Origin: Daphnia pulex
Taxonomy: Eukaryota > Arthropoda > Branchiopoda > Diplostraca > Daphniidae
Length of the DNA stretch: 64,000 nt
Direction: 5' to 3'
Assembly: GCF_021134715.1 (NCBI RefSeq)
Contig: NC_060019.1
Span: forward strand, 3,596,001-3,660,000
Shown: in pieces, positions 45,961-57,800 of the stretch
Position numbering within the stretch: position 1 is the stretch's first letter
Layout of the letters: each line of letters starts with the position of its first letter
The notes under the pieces: model-generated
What the model saw: only the letters and a program-made list of their open reading frames with translations
Databases searched by the model: none
Told to the model about the DNA's origin: nothing
Translations under genes and position numbers: made by a program

Positions 45961-48340
45961 TCTAGTTCTTTCCAGATCCTACCAAGTGCCTATATGTCAG
46001 TTTTTGCGATAGAAAACGAAAATTATGATCACTAAAGCTCAGCGTCAACACTACAAGCATTATCAACAATACATTGAGCAATTGTGGAAAGTATGGAGAA
46101 AACCATAACGATTTAATTCCCTTCTCGTCATTATATTGTGTTTTCTTGTAGGTTGGGTATGAATAAGATCCAGATATGGCGTAATTTATTCTATAGGAAA
46201 CACTGTCGATATTAGAAAAGAAAATTTCGAGTTGCAATTCAGTGAAAAAAAATTTATCCCCTGTGAAAATAAAAGATGCGTTCTGTTGGTAAAAAAATTG
46301 CAAACTGTGGGTTTTAATTCACACTTACATGCATATCGTGTTAAAATACTAATTGCTGCTACATCTTTTTGCCTTGATTTTACAGAACTTTTTGATTATC
46401 ACCCCTTGGATAACAGCATTTCTGACGAAAATGCTTTGGTGAGGTTAAAATACCATAAAATTTCTCACCCGCCATCTCACTAAATTGTTATGTCGTTAAA
46501 TTCTCATACCGCACAGTAATTTGACCATACTCTAAAAATGTTTTCTACATTAGCAAAAAAAAATTATTTTATAAATCTTTTGTCTTCGCAAAAAACTATT
46601 TTTTATGGGAAAGAGTTTTTTTTTTCCGTCAGCCAAAGGGAATAGATTCAGGGTGCACTGCTGATCTTTATTGTTTCATAGTTCGGCTTGCGTGCGACGA
46701 TGAGAGTGTGACTGCTCTGCTTAAAATAATTGTTGAAATTTTTTTCGGAATACTGTACTACAGTAAAAACAAATATTAGGAATGCATCTTTGAAAAGTGA
46801 TTGAAATTGATAGACAGGTTTGAAACCTCCCTTGATTCTCTTGAACTCCATTTTGATGATTTTCCCGTGGCCACGGGTGAGGATTTTTTCAACCCTGAGT
46901 TCAATCGATGGTATCGCTAAGTTTACCGTCGTCATTTCTGATGATACGTCGTCGGAGAGTGGCGCAAGTGATGAATTTGAAACTACGTGCAAAAATAATG
47001 TCCGGGATTCGGATTATGATATTCCAAATTTACAAGAAACTACTCCAGAGATGTCGATGAATTCTTTGGAAATATATATGAGTTATAAATTTGCTCGTAC
47101 ATTTTAATATTTACTTCTTTCCCTGTTACTAGCCCAGGTAGCACACAGACTCTGTTTCAGGTCTGTTACAGATCTGTTTTTGAGAGTCTGTAAATTGTTT
47201 GTAGTGTCACACTTTTACAGACTATCACACAGGTCTGTGACAGACCTGGCTTACAAAATATGTATAACAGGTTTTTTACATGTTATGTTATGTTTCAATT
47301 TATATAGCGCCTTTTCCACTCATTTCCAAGTGCTCAAAGGCGCTTTTTTCCAGTTTATCAAGATGTGATACACATCACAGTATGTTTAACGTCATGTTTC
47401 TTGAAAGCAATCAAGAAACTTGTTTTTTACATAACGCGTACCACAGTCTTTGTACTACAAACTACTACAAATCTGTCGTTTCAATAATACAAGTTTACAA
47501 CTCACGCGATTTAAAATTGGTATTCAACACGCATTTCATTTTATACACCACTTACACATGATTGTCCTAGCAAAATTATGTAAAGCTTTATGAAATTTAG
47601 CAATGGTTTTCAATACGGAGCGCACATCCGATATAAGTTGGTGGTGCACGGCCAATTAACTTCGCATGATGGATTCGGGACTGCGGTCCACGGATCAATT
47701 CTGCGAGCACTATTGTTGAGCCGTTGGCAGCATCCTCTGGCTTGCACGACTGTGCAGTTTCAGCCGGTGGGGCAGGAGGCTGTGGTTTGGGTTTGTTCAA
47801 AACTGGATTCATGCTGCTTTCAAAAGCCTGCAAGGAAATTTAAATGCATGTTAAATATCGTGACCTGAGAATTATTCGTGATGAGGTAGGGAGAGTGGGA
47901 TAATTTACCTGCTGTTCGCTATGGAAGGCAGCGGCTTTGATAGGCAAGTCCTTAGTCTTAAGAGTTGCCTTCACACGGCTGATGTTGGCATCCAACCAAG
48001 AAACTTTTTTAGCAATTGCTAGTTCCAACTTCTTTGCTTCTTCGGGCGTCCAGTGATCGTAGGCTGCATCACCGCTATTGTAAGCAGTGTACGCTTTCTT
48101 GAAACGATTCAACGAAGCAGCAAACATTTCGGCGGCACAAGGAGTGCTTTCATGATCACGCTTACGGGCCTGTACAGCAGCTAAATTCTAAAAGTAATAA
48201 AAATTAAAACAAATTTTTTAAACTTTGCCGAGATAACATTATAGCAAAATGTCATTTGAAATAACCTGAAGCTGCTGCAATTTGTCGACGTATTCGTTTT
48301 TCTTGCAGTCTTCGCCTTCATCATAAAGCCAACTTTCAGT
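45961..48340. repeat. Segmental duplication, copy 2 (2.38 kb)
   Basis: Direct repeat of 30156-32533. The left junction shares TCTAGTTC; the right junction is after GCCAACTTTCAGT, beyond which copy 1 continues the Hsp110-like exon and copy 2 enters unrelated sequence. Confidence 0.95.
47597..48340 (-). pseudogene. Hsp110-like C-terminal fragment, second copy
   Basis: It carries the WLYDEGEDCKKNEYVDK exon (cut at its 5' side by the duplication edge), the ASLNRFKKAYTAYN exon at 48187-47909 and the last exon from 47827. Where copy 1 has TAA (31952-31954), this copy has GAA, so the frame runs on through ETAQSCKPEDAANG to a stop at 47597-47599. With no promoter or N-terminal domains it is unlikely to function. 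Confidence 0.75.
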
Positions 48341-48532
48341 TCACTCTAGTCTAGTCAGTTGTAGCAGCAACAGCCGGCGGAATTCCAGACAGTTCAGGGA
48401 CGTCCGCCAACAACAACAACAGCGTCACCACCACCACCAAAGTTCATCCGGCCTAACATCTCCGGCCATCCGTCTAGACTGGGACGATGATTACCATCAC
48501 CAATTCACCAGACAACGACGACAACGACAAAG

Positions 48533-48742
48533 ATGACGACGACTAATAGTTGTTCTTGTTCTACCGGCGGGACGGCTGGCCGCCAGTCCATGACGAGAGA
48601 ACAGCAGCGTCTCGAATCTCAAATCGCCTTCCTCCGCGGCCAGTTGAAGGATGTCACCGACGATTATTACAACTACGAAGCCAGGGGAGGGCCATCATCC
48701 AGCGTCATTTCACCGTCTGAAATGAAGGCCCGTACACGTTAA
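48533..48742 (+). CDS. Orphan 69-residue ORF next to the duplication edge
   Basis: ATG in a good context (aaagATGA) opens a frame with a Ser/Thr/Cys-rich start, a coiled-coil-like core (REQQRLESQIAFLRGQLKDV) and DDYYNYEARGG, stopping at 48740-48742. A low-complexity Gln/His-rich frame runs upstream (48345-48532) in a different register, ending just before it. Either a small protein or the 3' end of a gene cut by the duplication at 48340. The family is not recognised. Confidence 0.45.
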   Translation: MTTTNSCSCSTGGTAGRQSMTREQQRLESQIAFLRGQLKDVTDDYYNYEARGGPSSSVISPSEMKARTR

Positions 48743-48766
48743 TTAAAAACTAAACAAAAACAAAAT

Positions 48767-48772
48767 AATAAA
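48767..48772 (+). terminator. Poly(A) signal AATAAA after the orphan ORF
   Basis: Lies 25 bases after the stop and is followed by an A-rich run, supporting a transcript 3' end here. Confidence 0.5.
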
Positions 48773-49525
48773 ACGTAAAAAAAAAAACGATAACACACAA
48801 GACACTAGTACCTTTTTTTTAAATACTCCCACAAAAGAGAAAACCCAATTTTTTTGTTTTGTTGTTACCACCCAAAAAGAATTTAAATTTTCTTTTTCCA
48901 TTTTTCATTTTTTTTATTTTCTTTCCCGTCCATCATGTCACGCAAGTCACTGACTAAATGATTATCATCGTTTTTTATAAATAAATTTTTTTTCTTCTTT
49001 ATTTATTTTTTTTTGGTTGAGATGTGGAAGGGGTTGGGAGCTGTTATCGGGAATCACGCTCAAACTTTCAAAAACACCAATATAGAAAGAAATCGGGGAA
49101 GACAGTGATGTCAAGTCAAGTGTCATTATTTACCTCAAGAGATGATAAAAAGACACCAAAATTTTAAATTCAAAGAATTCTTTTGAAAAGTCAAAACTTA
49201 AATTCTTTAAATAACAATAAAAAAAGGGGGGGGGGAATACATGATAAAAACAAATGGGATTCGAGGATAACATCTGTTTGTTTGGCACCCACTCAGAGAT
49301 CGTTGTTGCTGTTTTGTCTGCGGTTGTTGTTGAGAGAGAGAAAATAGCGACGGTTTGTTACGTTAGAGGAGGAGGAAAACTAACACGCACGAGGAAATCA
49401 AAAAGAGGGTCTCTCTAAAAAGGAGGGAAAAATAGGAGGAGGACTGGAGTGAAATGAATGAATTCCGTTCGATATGTAACGAAAAAGAAACACAGTTATT
49501 TATATATTCATTCATGTTGTTGTTG
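48773..49525. other. Intergenic, no gene seen
   Basis: AT-rich with poly(T) and poly(A) runs and a poly(G) tract near 49226-49235. Confidence 0.5.
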
Positions 49526-52380
49526 GTTAGAAAGAAGAATGTTCTCCTTGAAATTGGGTTGGATGACTAGCCGACCCTGATCCAACGATCGATCGAAGAC
49601 TCTCCAATGCGGCGATCCACCTGGAAGAGCCCCAAAAGAAAGAAAAAGTGTTTGGTGTGTGTACATGTCGGAGATCACGTCATGTCGTCAAGACACCTCC
49701 CCCAAAACTAAATGGGTTGATGGCGTGACTTCTCCTGATTCTCCTTTCCCTCCATCTTAAAAAGAATCAAAAGAATTTACCGTTTGCGATCGTTCTCCGA
49801 GTCGGTGTAGAAATGGTAATGGCGCATGCGCGGCTCCGGCGGCAAGAGTTCGAAGGCGAATTTACGTCGCTCGCCGCTCGAGGCGGTCGTGCCCGAGGCC
49901 TGAACGCGGTAACCGTGCAAGTGCAACGCTCCTGCACAATAAATATGGAGAGAAATTGTAGAGAGATTTAAATCCAATCACGAGTAGACGGGGGGAAGAC
50001 TATCAAGTGAAAGGCGCCGCTGGCGTCGTAATTCTAGGGGTAGGATTTATAAAAATGAAATGTAATACCGAGAGTCGAGGAGACGTTGATATCGACGACG
50101 TAGAAATAGAGGCAAGCGTCTTTGAGAAGGCAGAGGCGACGCTGTCATTCCTTGGCCCGGTGGCCGACGCAGTCTGGTGATGCCATCGACGCCGGCAGCA
50201 ATTCAATGTTGCGAGTGCACATCTCAAGTCAAACGTTCTGCTGAGTCAAAAAAGACAAAAACGTCGTCTTGCGATTAGGAACAACCAAATATCCTGTGTC
50301 ACATAAGCAGCTCAAGAGTGGTGTCTCCCCCCAGCTGTTGTTGTTATCTGATCCCATCATATCATGGCCATTGTGTGCGACTGCGTGTACCTGGATGGCA
50401 GCTTTGGAAGCGTGATTGAAGACCGAGTGCCAGAGCTCGACCGATTCCGTCGATTCGGCGGCCAGCCAATGCCGTATCGTCCCACCATTGCTCAACAGAA
50501 GACCGTGAACGACGTCCGAGTCACCGTGCAGTGAAGCAAAGAAACGGCTCTCAGCGGCTGCGAACTCTGCGACAGAAAAGAGAAAATTGAGTAAAAGTTG
50601 TCGTCGGTGTGGCCACCAGACGGTAAATTACGAGGGACTCCTTTTGCTAGCAACTGTTATTAGGCTATTGAAACCCCCTCCCCCCTCCAATCCTATGGAA
50701 GCGGTACTCTTTTTCTTGATATATTTTTTTGCATTTGAGCTTCTTCTTCTTCTTCCTGCTAGACCATGTAAAGAGAGAAAGAAGCAAGGACACGGTATCG
50801 ATCGTTGGCTCTGTGTGTGTACCGTACAATGGGAATTAGCCCATGATTGGTTAAATGGTTAGACCAGTCTGGCAAGAGCCCGTTTTAAGTTGTGTGTGGC
50901 CTCATTCGAGTGATTCCCATCCCCCCCCCCAAAAAAAAGAAACGCTGACACAATGGCGTGATCAAATCTTCACGCTCGTTCCACCTGAATAAAACCTCCC
51001 CCCTTAGACGTTTCTATATTAGAAACCGACTAAACGATAGATATAGTCTTCTCTCTTTTCCACAATAGAATAAACACATCGGCGAGGAGACTACTACTGA
51101 TGTAAAAGGTGACAAGAGAGAGGCTGTGGAGAAAACATGACAGCCTATTGCCCTATTGTAATTGCTGACAAAACTATTAAAGATTGGATTACACCATCAT
51201 CATTCAAGTTGACGGGACTGGAAACTTTTTTGTAAAAAGAAAGAACCTTGACAGCGAATACATGGGAAACCAACCCTGACCTCCAACTAATTGAATCACT
51301 GGTGATTGTGAAGGAGAAGAAGATAAATGTACTTACATCTTGGTTCTTGTAGTAATAGAGACAGTGGTCCCTCTTAAACCTCCTGTACCAAACGTTGTTG
51401 GCTGATTCATCACCACGGCTGGCTGACTGGCTCTTCTTCCAGAGGAAACCCACCAAATTTGGGGCCTCATTATTAGCGGTTACCTGAACCCATTCTCCAG
51501 TTGTTGGCTGGTCTGGAGCCAGCATGGGGTTCGCAGATAGGATGCTGCATGTCCTTGCCATCTCAAGTTTCAGCTCATCTGTACCTGAAAAATGAATAAG
51601 GAACAGAAGAATTCCGGGTGAATTAGCTGGGGGGGATATTCTAAAGATAATGGTGAGGTCACATCACAGCACCGTGTACAATAGACCAAATTTGTCGGGA
51701 ACAATATAGCCCAAGTTCAGGGAAGGAACCATGAAAGAATTTATCGGTTTCTTCTAACCATCAAACGTTACTTCCGAATTTTCAATTTGGCGAGAGAAGC
51801 TCAAGTGCTTAAAGATTTAAAAAAAAACCTTCCCCGGCAGTATATAATGCAATAAAGGAAAGTTGAAAGCATGGCCGAACCAGATCAATGGAGAAAAGAG
51901 TTAAGTGTGCATTTTCTCGTCGAAAAACAGTAGTAAGCGATATCTCCTCGCAAATTGTTGAAGAAAAGGTTGTTGGTCATCAGCCAATTATTGGCTGACA
52001 CCATCTAGCGCTTAAAAATGAAACTAAATCCTACTGACCTGTGTGGGCGATCCGGACCACCTCCGAGTGGGAGGAATCGAGGACATAGCCGCCATTAATG
52101 GATTTAATGCTGATGAGGATATCGCCACCAGCAGTCCAGATAATTCGCCCGGCGTTCGAGGTTCAATGGCAGAAACGACGACTGGTCTCGAGCCGTGAAT
52201 CCTGAACCCAAATTCGCCCAAATCTCTAGAAAGAAAGAAAGATGAGGAAAAAGCAAATTTAAAAAAATTAAAACTTAATGGAGAGTAACGAGTACCTGAA
52301 CCAGAGCTCTGCCTGAAATGTTTTGGCCAATTCTCAGTTCAGGCACGTCAGTCAATCCACGCACTTTTTTCGCAGATATA
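49526..52380 (-). pseudogene. PDZ-PH-PH domain protein gene with disabling lesions
   Basis: Order in the transcript: PDZ (52225-52039, [19 protein letters not shown] ... [18 protein letters not shown]); first PH start (51584-51337, GFLWKKSQS ... WYRRFKRDHCLYYYKNQD); first PH end (about 50587-50395, SSQPLRAVSLLHCTVTRTSF ... WLAAESTESVELWHSVF); second PH (50235-50069, RRLCLLKDACLYFYVVDINV); and 49927-49781 plus 49620 leftward (LHLHGYRVQ, FELLPPEP, HFYTDSENDRKR, WIAALE). Introns keep phase. Lesions: a 1-base loss in the PDZ near 52126, a 1-base loss in PH1 near 50494, and TGA stops at 50229-50231 and 50145-50147. The architecture is like mouse Pdzph1; the name is tentative. Confidence 0.7.
51854..51932 (+). 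repeat. Inverted repeat, left arm
   Basis: About 78 bp matching the reverse complement of 54780-54857 with few differences. It includes an ATG followed by AEPDQWRKELSVHFLV, the same start as the - strand fragment at the right arm. Confidence 0.85.
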
Positions 52381-54350
52381 AAAAAAAGGGATTTAACCTA
52401 ATTCGTGTATGTTTCCTTCAAAAGGCGGAAATCAGTATTTGATGGGTATTCTTCACGGGTGTTTTTGAAAGGTTGTAAGACTGTGTTGACATAAATGTTG
52501 ATCTGGTTACTGTAGAATCTTTAATTAAATATCGCTATATCTGTTGACGAGAAATTTTTGGTATGTGACAAATAATCTGGCCTATTCCACTTAAAGGTGT
52601 AGCGACATTCATTCTCTACAAGAAGTTGAAGTGCAGTGCAACTTTCATGATTTTTAAAGTTATGATAGGCACCTGCTTTCCATAAAGCTCTTATTTGCAG
52701 GTTCTTCTTCTTGGATGTACTGAAGGGGAGTTTTGGTCGATATTTTCAAAATAAGGTTGGGCTCGAAACTTGAGCACCTTCGTTCGTAAACCTATTGCTT
52801 TTCGAGCACGTTGTGTAGTCTAGCTTTCTGCGCTTTGCTTTGCTGTGAGGTCACAGTAATAATCTTCCCGACCGTGATGATGAAATCTGAGATGAGTTCC
52901 AATAGTTCTTTTCTTCTGATACGGTATGCCTTCGGAAAGAATTTCTGAATAGTCTCCAAATATAACTGCACAGAAATTTTAGCCAAAATTTTAGCCTATC
53001 AAAGGTCAGCAGTGTATCTTCCTTGTTCAATTGTGATTCAAGATCAAGCCATCTGCGACTCTGAAGTAATTTTTCAAATTCGCGTACGATCGTCAACAAT
53101 TATCTCGGTCTTTCAACGGAGTGCAATTGGCTGGACGTGCCAGAAATAGTTCAATGAAGTAAAGGATGATTTAGTAAATTCGGGAACAATTTAATTTTCA
53201 CGTATCCCAATTCTTGAGAACAAATTTATATAAATTGTCAACGACAAATCAGTTTTGATTTTGATATCAATCGAATTTCTTGAGAATACGTCGACTGGTG
53301 AGGAATGCTTGCGTTCTCCAGTGCCTTGGCTGTTGCTTTGACAATGCCCGAAATTCTTCAGCGTTCTCGATTTCTCTTTTATTCCTTAAAGCTAGTCTTA
53401 TTCGAAAGTCTGAGATGAATCAATACTGTACTTTGTCAGGGCGATCCTCCCTATACGGAAAACCGCAATATTCCATGCCCACCATCCAACAAGACAATCT
53501 ATATATATTTTTTTAAATCTCCGAGTAGAATACAAACCATGGCTGCAGAATGATCCCAAATCAAACGCGACATTTTTTTGTCGATTGATTTGTGTGAGCA
53601 AAGAACTAGGCAATTTTTACGGAATTGGAGCTCTAAATAGTCATGCAAGTGGGAAAATAACGCAAAGAGAAGATGTCAAGTCTCAGTTTACGATCTATTA
53701 GGACTTTTGTGAATGCTGTTATAACCAAATGTTGTTATAACCAAGCTATTTTTCAATAAAGAGAGGTTAATTGCAGAAAACATGAGAAAAGATTGTAATG
53801 GAATTTTATTTTTTTTTTGCATGGAAAATCAGGAAAAAGTCAAGGGAAAAAATTTTTATTGCGGCACGGGAACCCTGTATTTAATCAATCACATCCTCTT
53901 GGCCGGACACAACAGCTGCAAATAGAGCAGGTACACCTGCATATTGCTGATTTTCATTTAATGTGAAGTTTCCAAGGGTTGTCTCGTCTACACCCAGCTG
54001 TCAACCAAGTACTTTGAGCCATTACAATTTCTGTTTTCGATATCAAGCAGTAGAAAAATCGAGAAAAATTATCTTCATCACCTTCAAGGGACTACTGTTT
54101 TCCTCACATTCAGAAGTGGCGACTGCAGCTCTTATAGACTCCATGTTTTTCTGTGCTTTTGGTAGGTGAAATGATTCAGAGATACAAAGTTAGATTAAAT
54201 ATTCAAAGGAAAACTGTAATGTTGGAGGACTCTAATTAACGTCTTGCCATAGAAAACTGTCGTTTCCAGATATCAAAGTTCTAAGGTAATTTTTGTTCTT
54301 TATTTACAACTGGTATTCTTTATTAAGGCGTCAACTTATTTATTACAGAC
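52381..54350 (-). other. Unassigned open frames between the inverted repeat arms
   Basis: Overlapping - frames at 53099-52792 (VREFEKLLQSRRWLDLESQL; LELISDFIITVGKIITVTS) look protein-like but shift frame and match nothing I know. They may be transposon or gene debris. Confidence 0.25.
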
Positions 54351-54354
54351 ATGT

Positions 54355-54857
54355 CAATGAAAATCGTTTTCGGCTTCTCCCAATTTTGTGCTTAAATAAT
54401 TTGTTACACAAGCGCTGAGTGATCGTTTTCTAAGAAGAACGATTGCCTTTGAATTTTCGCGATAGAAGCTTGCTGCATGAGCAATAGATGGCATCATTGA
54501 CAGCTGAATGGAGTTTGTAAGTTTTTCAACACAATTTCGCGCAGACAAGTATTTGTTGCTTCCATTCGTTTCACGCGAATTTCAATTTGAAAAAAGTGTA
54601 AATTGTATTACAGATTTAAGCTATGCACAACTGCACTGCAATTCTTTTTGAAGCCCAAGTCAATAACTTTTATTCCCACCAGAGGGGGAGCTAGCAAGTC
54701 CGGCAAGAAAACTAGCAGCCGAACCAAACCAGCCGCAACTAGAATGTCTTTAGTTTTATTGCTGAAGTCACGAGTGACATACTGTTTATCGACGAGAATG
54801 CACACTTAACTCTTTTCTCCATTGATCTGGTTCGGCCATGCTTTCAACTTTCCTTTG
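54355..54857 (-). pseudogene. Unrecognised gene fragment at the inverted-repeat right arm
   Basis: Starts with AEPDQWRKELSVH at the arm; after a 1-base frame change it continues VDKQYVTRDFSNKTKDILVA and LLVFLPDLLAPPL. A later block (54540-54355) reads IAHAASFYRENSKAIVLLRK and LSTKLGEAENDFH before a stop. The second block faintly resembles the Lys/Leu helical region of ESCRT-III CHMP7, but I am not confident. The frame break suggests decay. Confidence 0.3.
54780..54857 (-). repeat. Inverted repeat, right arm
   Basis: Reverse complement of 51854-51932. The outermost shared word is AAAGGAAAGTTGAAAGC. No target-site duplication is evident. Confidence 0.85.
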
Positions 54858-57800
54858 TATTAATAATTTCCTTTGTGTCAACTATCCCCGTGTTACTGAA
54901 TATTTGATGGCTTTCAATAACGCGTTTTGAGTAGTTGGCATCAAGAGGCGTTCTATAGTTAAATGAACTTGATAATTCGTTGCCAGTGCCAACGTGAATT
55001 GCAATGTGCCGGCCAAAAATGGTTTATCTTATCATAATCTATCTGGCAATTATTGAAAGGAATTTGTTAGTACACAATGTCCCTAGATACCAAATTAAAT
55101 GTAATTTGAATTACTACTTTAGTTATGAATGACATAAGCCCTCTGATACATCATATTTCCATTGGGAATGAAGATCCGACATTGCCGAACTCTGTTAATC
55201 AGATTCTAAGTTCCAATAGACTAGATTTGTCAGTGGCTCAGTGCGAATATCACGACTATGATCTCACATTATTATTATTTATCATTATTATCGGTAATCA
55301 CAATGTTAAAATCTATCATCCAACAAATTCAGATGTGGCTATTTGACATTAGTAAATGGAAGTGTTCCTTGATGAAAATTAAATTTTTTTCCATCAGTTG
55401 GGTGATAAAAGACAGTGATTGAACCGCTTCATAATGTTCATTAACTCAAACCTCTCAAACTAAATTCAGATAAGAAATTATGGTCACGAAATTCAAACAA
55501 AGTTCAGATTCAGATTTTTATTTAGCGCCTTCGACAGGGACAGGCCTATCCGATGTGTGCTGACAATCTGACATACTGTAGTTATAATTTTCTAGCAAGT
55601 TTCGTTCGTTGAACGGTGATATAAAAAATCACTTTTGTCTTCTCGTTGACGTCATTTCTGTTAATGAACACTTTTACTTAAAGTGTGCTGCATCGAACTA
55701 TCTTTTTATGACTATGAAATTCACGCGTTTAATTAAGTAGAATCTCTAGGCAACGCATTTGGTTTGTCAATAAGCTATACGTGATATATATACTAGAATT
55801 TTGAAGAAATGTTGATAGTTGATTGGAGTAAACTAATAAGTGCATGAATGTCGATAATCGGAAAGAATTCAGATTCCGGACTAAGCGTTAGGGAAGAATC
55901 AGTCTTTTCACTAACGCGAGTTATCTTTTAAGTTAAAATAGATTTGGATTGATTTTCATTATTTCATTAATGTAATGAAGATGGCGATTATGTGAAGTGG
56001 GGTACAGGGTTCAGCTGCAGCCTGCAGATGAACTATGTGTCTATTCAGCAGTAATGTCAAGACCTGTATGATCTCTTCTTTATCTTTAATAATTTAATGA
56101 ATAATGGTCCTAAGTAATAAATGTATGTAACACGTATGTGACTATGGTGTCCGTATGACTGACGAAACTCTGGTAAAGAATAGTTAGTTCATTATAATCG
56201 GAAAAGCCTTTGTTGTGATCGTCAGTTGTTGCAGTTTTGTATGATGTTCATAATCCAAGATACGATTAGTTTAGTTAATTTGATCAGAATTATGACATCA
56301 CCGTGAATCGCTTGAATAATAGGCCTATCTGCCGCAATGCAGGCTGCAGCTAATATTATTTCGGGCATTTCCTTTACGCGGTGGTGGTGAGTTGAAAACG
56401 CCGCCAATGGCGTGTAGCTCTTGTAGTCGTCATTTAACGAAAGATTCAGTAATTCAGTATATCAGTCGCAATTTAATTCAGTATATCAGTCGCAATCGCC
56501 TTGCTGCCGAGTTGGCGTCCAGTTGGCCAGTGATATTTCTACAATTTAAACTTGTTTTCAACAAGAGCTGTCACTCGCATTCGAGTGGATGTCATTCGTT
56601 AGAGAAAGTGTATCTCTAAAACTGGAATCCTTGAAAGTCTAACTCTAGAGTGAACCCAGGAAAATTTTCAATTACGGTGATTCACTCGTGCTGTCGTTGT
56701 GAGTATGTCCTAATCTGCGCCGCCTTTCTAACGCCATCTGTGATGACTTAGTTGGCAATCATATGGGTATTTCGCAATTTTATTCGACATATGTATCTTT
56801 TTTTATCTATTTAAGTTTATCTGAATGTACCAGAGTCAAGTAGTTCTATCAAATATCAACCAACTAATAAATGGAATTTTTATTGACTACAGGGAAGGAT
56901 GTGTGGCCCGCCATCCTGCTTGTGGACGTACTCCGCATCGCTGGAAAATGATTTCGTCCTTCAGGATTAGCTTGTGCTGTTTGAATTCTGCCAAGGTAGG
57001 AAAAGCCAATGTCATTAGGTCATTTTATTGCTCCACATCTCTTATCGTATATGTGTCCTTTCCATGCCTACGGCTTTTCTTTTTATTCAAATGAGAGTAG
57101 GCCTACCAGATAATCACGATGGGCGTTTAATTGGCGGCAGGGCATATTTTGGAAAAAATCACGTCATGAAGTCTTTCCAACCCATTGCGTTTCTAAGGTT
57201 CTTTTAGGAGAGTAAAACTGGACCGGTTACTATGCAACAGCTATGGTGTAATATGTTATTTGACAATCAAATGCCAATGTTGAGTGTTGACATCTCAAAG
57301 GACCTGTTCGTATTGCTTCCTCCTGACCTATATAACTAACGTCGCAGGTGGTAAAAATGGGGGTATTCTAATTGTGACAGTGCTCATTGCGTATTAAAAA
57401 ACCAAATTTCAAAGTGCCTGATTGAAACGAACGGTGAATCATTTCTTAGCTCAGTCACTCAATCTATTTACACGCAATGGGCCACGGCCCACGAGAAGCT
57501 TCCTTTTTATTTATACTCATCAATATTCCGCATCTCAGTCCAATTAGTGCTTACTCTAACGGGAAACTGTTAATTGTGTTTATTGAACTAAGAATAGCAA
57601 CGTATATTGTAATGCAAGTTCTTGGTTGATTTACATAGTTTATAAATTTGTTCCTGATTATACTTCGGAAGGAATCGGCCTGTTGACCACCGTAAAATAC
57701 ACAGAGAATTAACATATAGAGTATGATTGACTTTGTATTCATCAAGCCATCGATGTTGACGACAGATGACACTGCACGCAAATAATTTTTATGTTTCGAG

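Noticed and set aside
49568..49620. A further frameshift at the end of the PH2 domain of the PDZ-PH-PH gene
   Set aside because: The in-frame reading simply gives a different short tail; I cannot distinguish divergence from a lesion.
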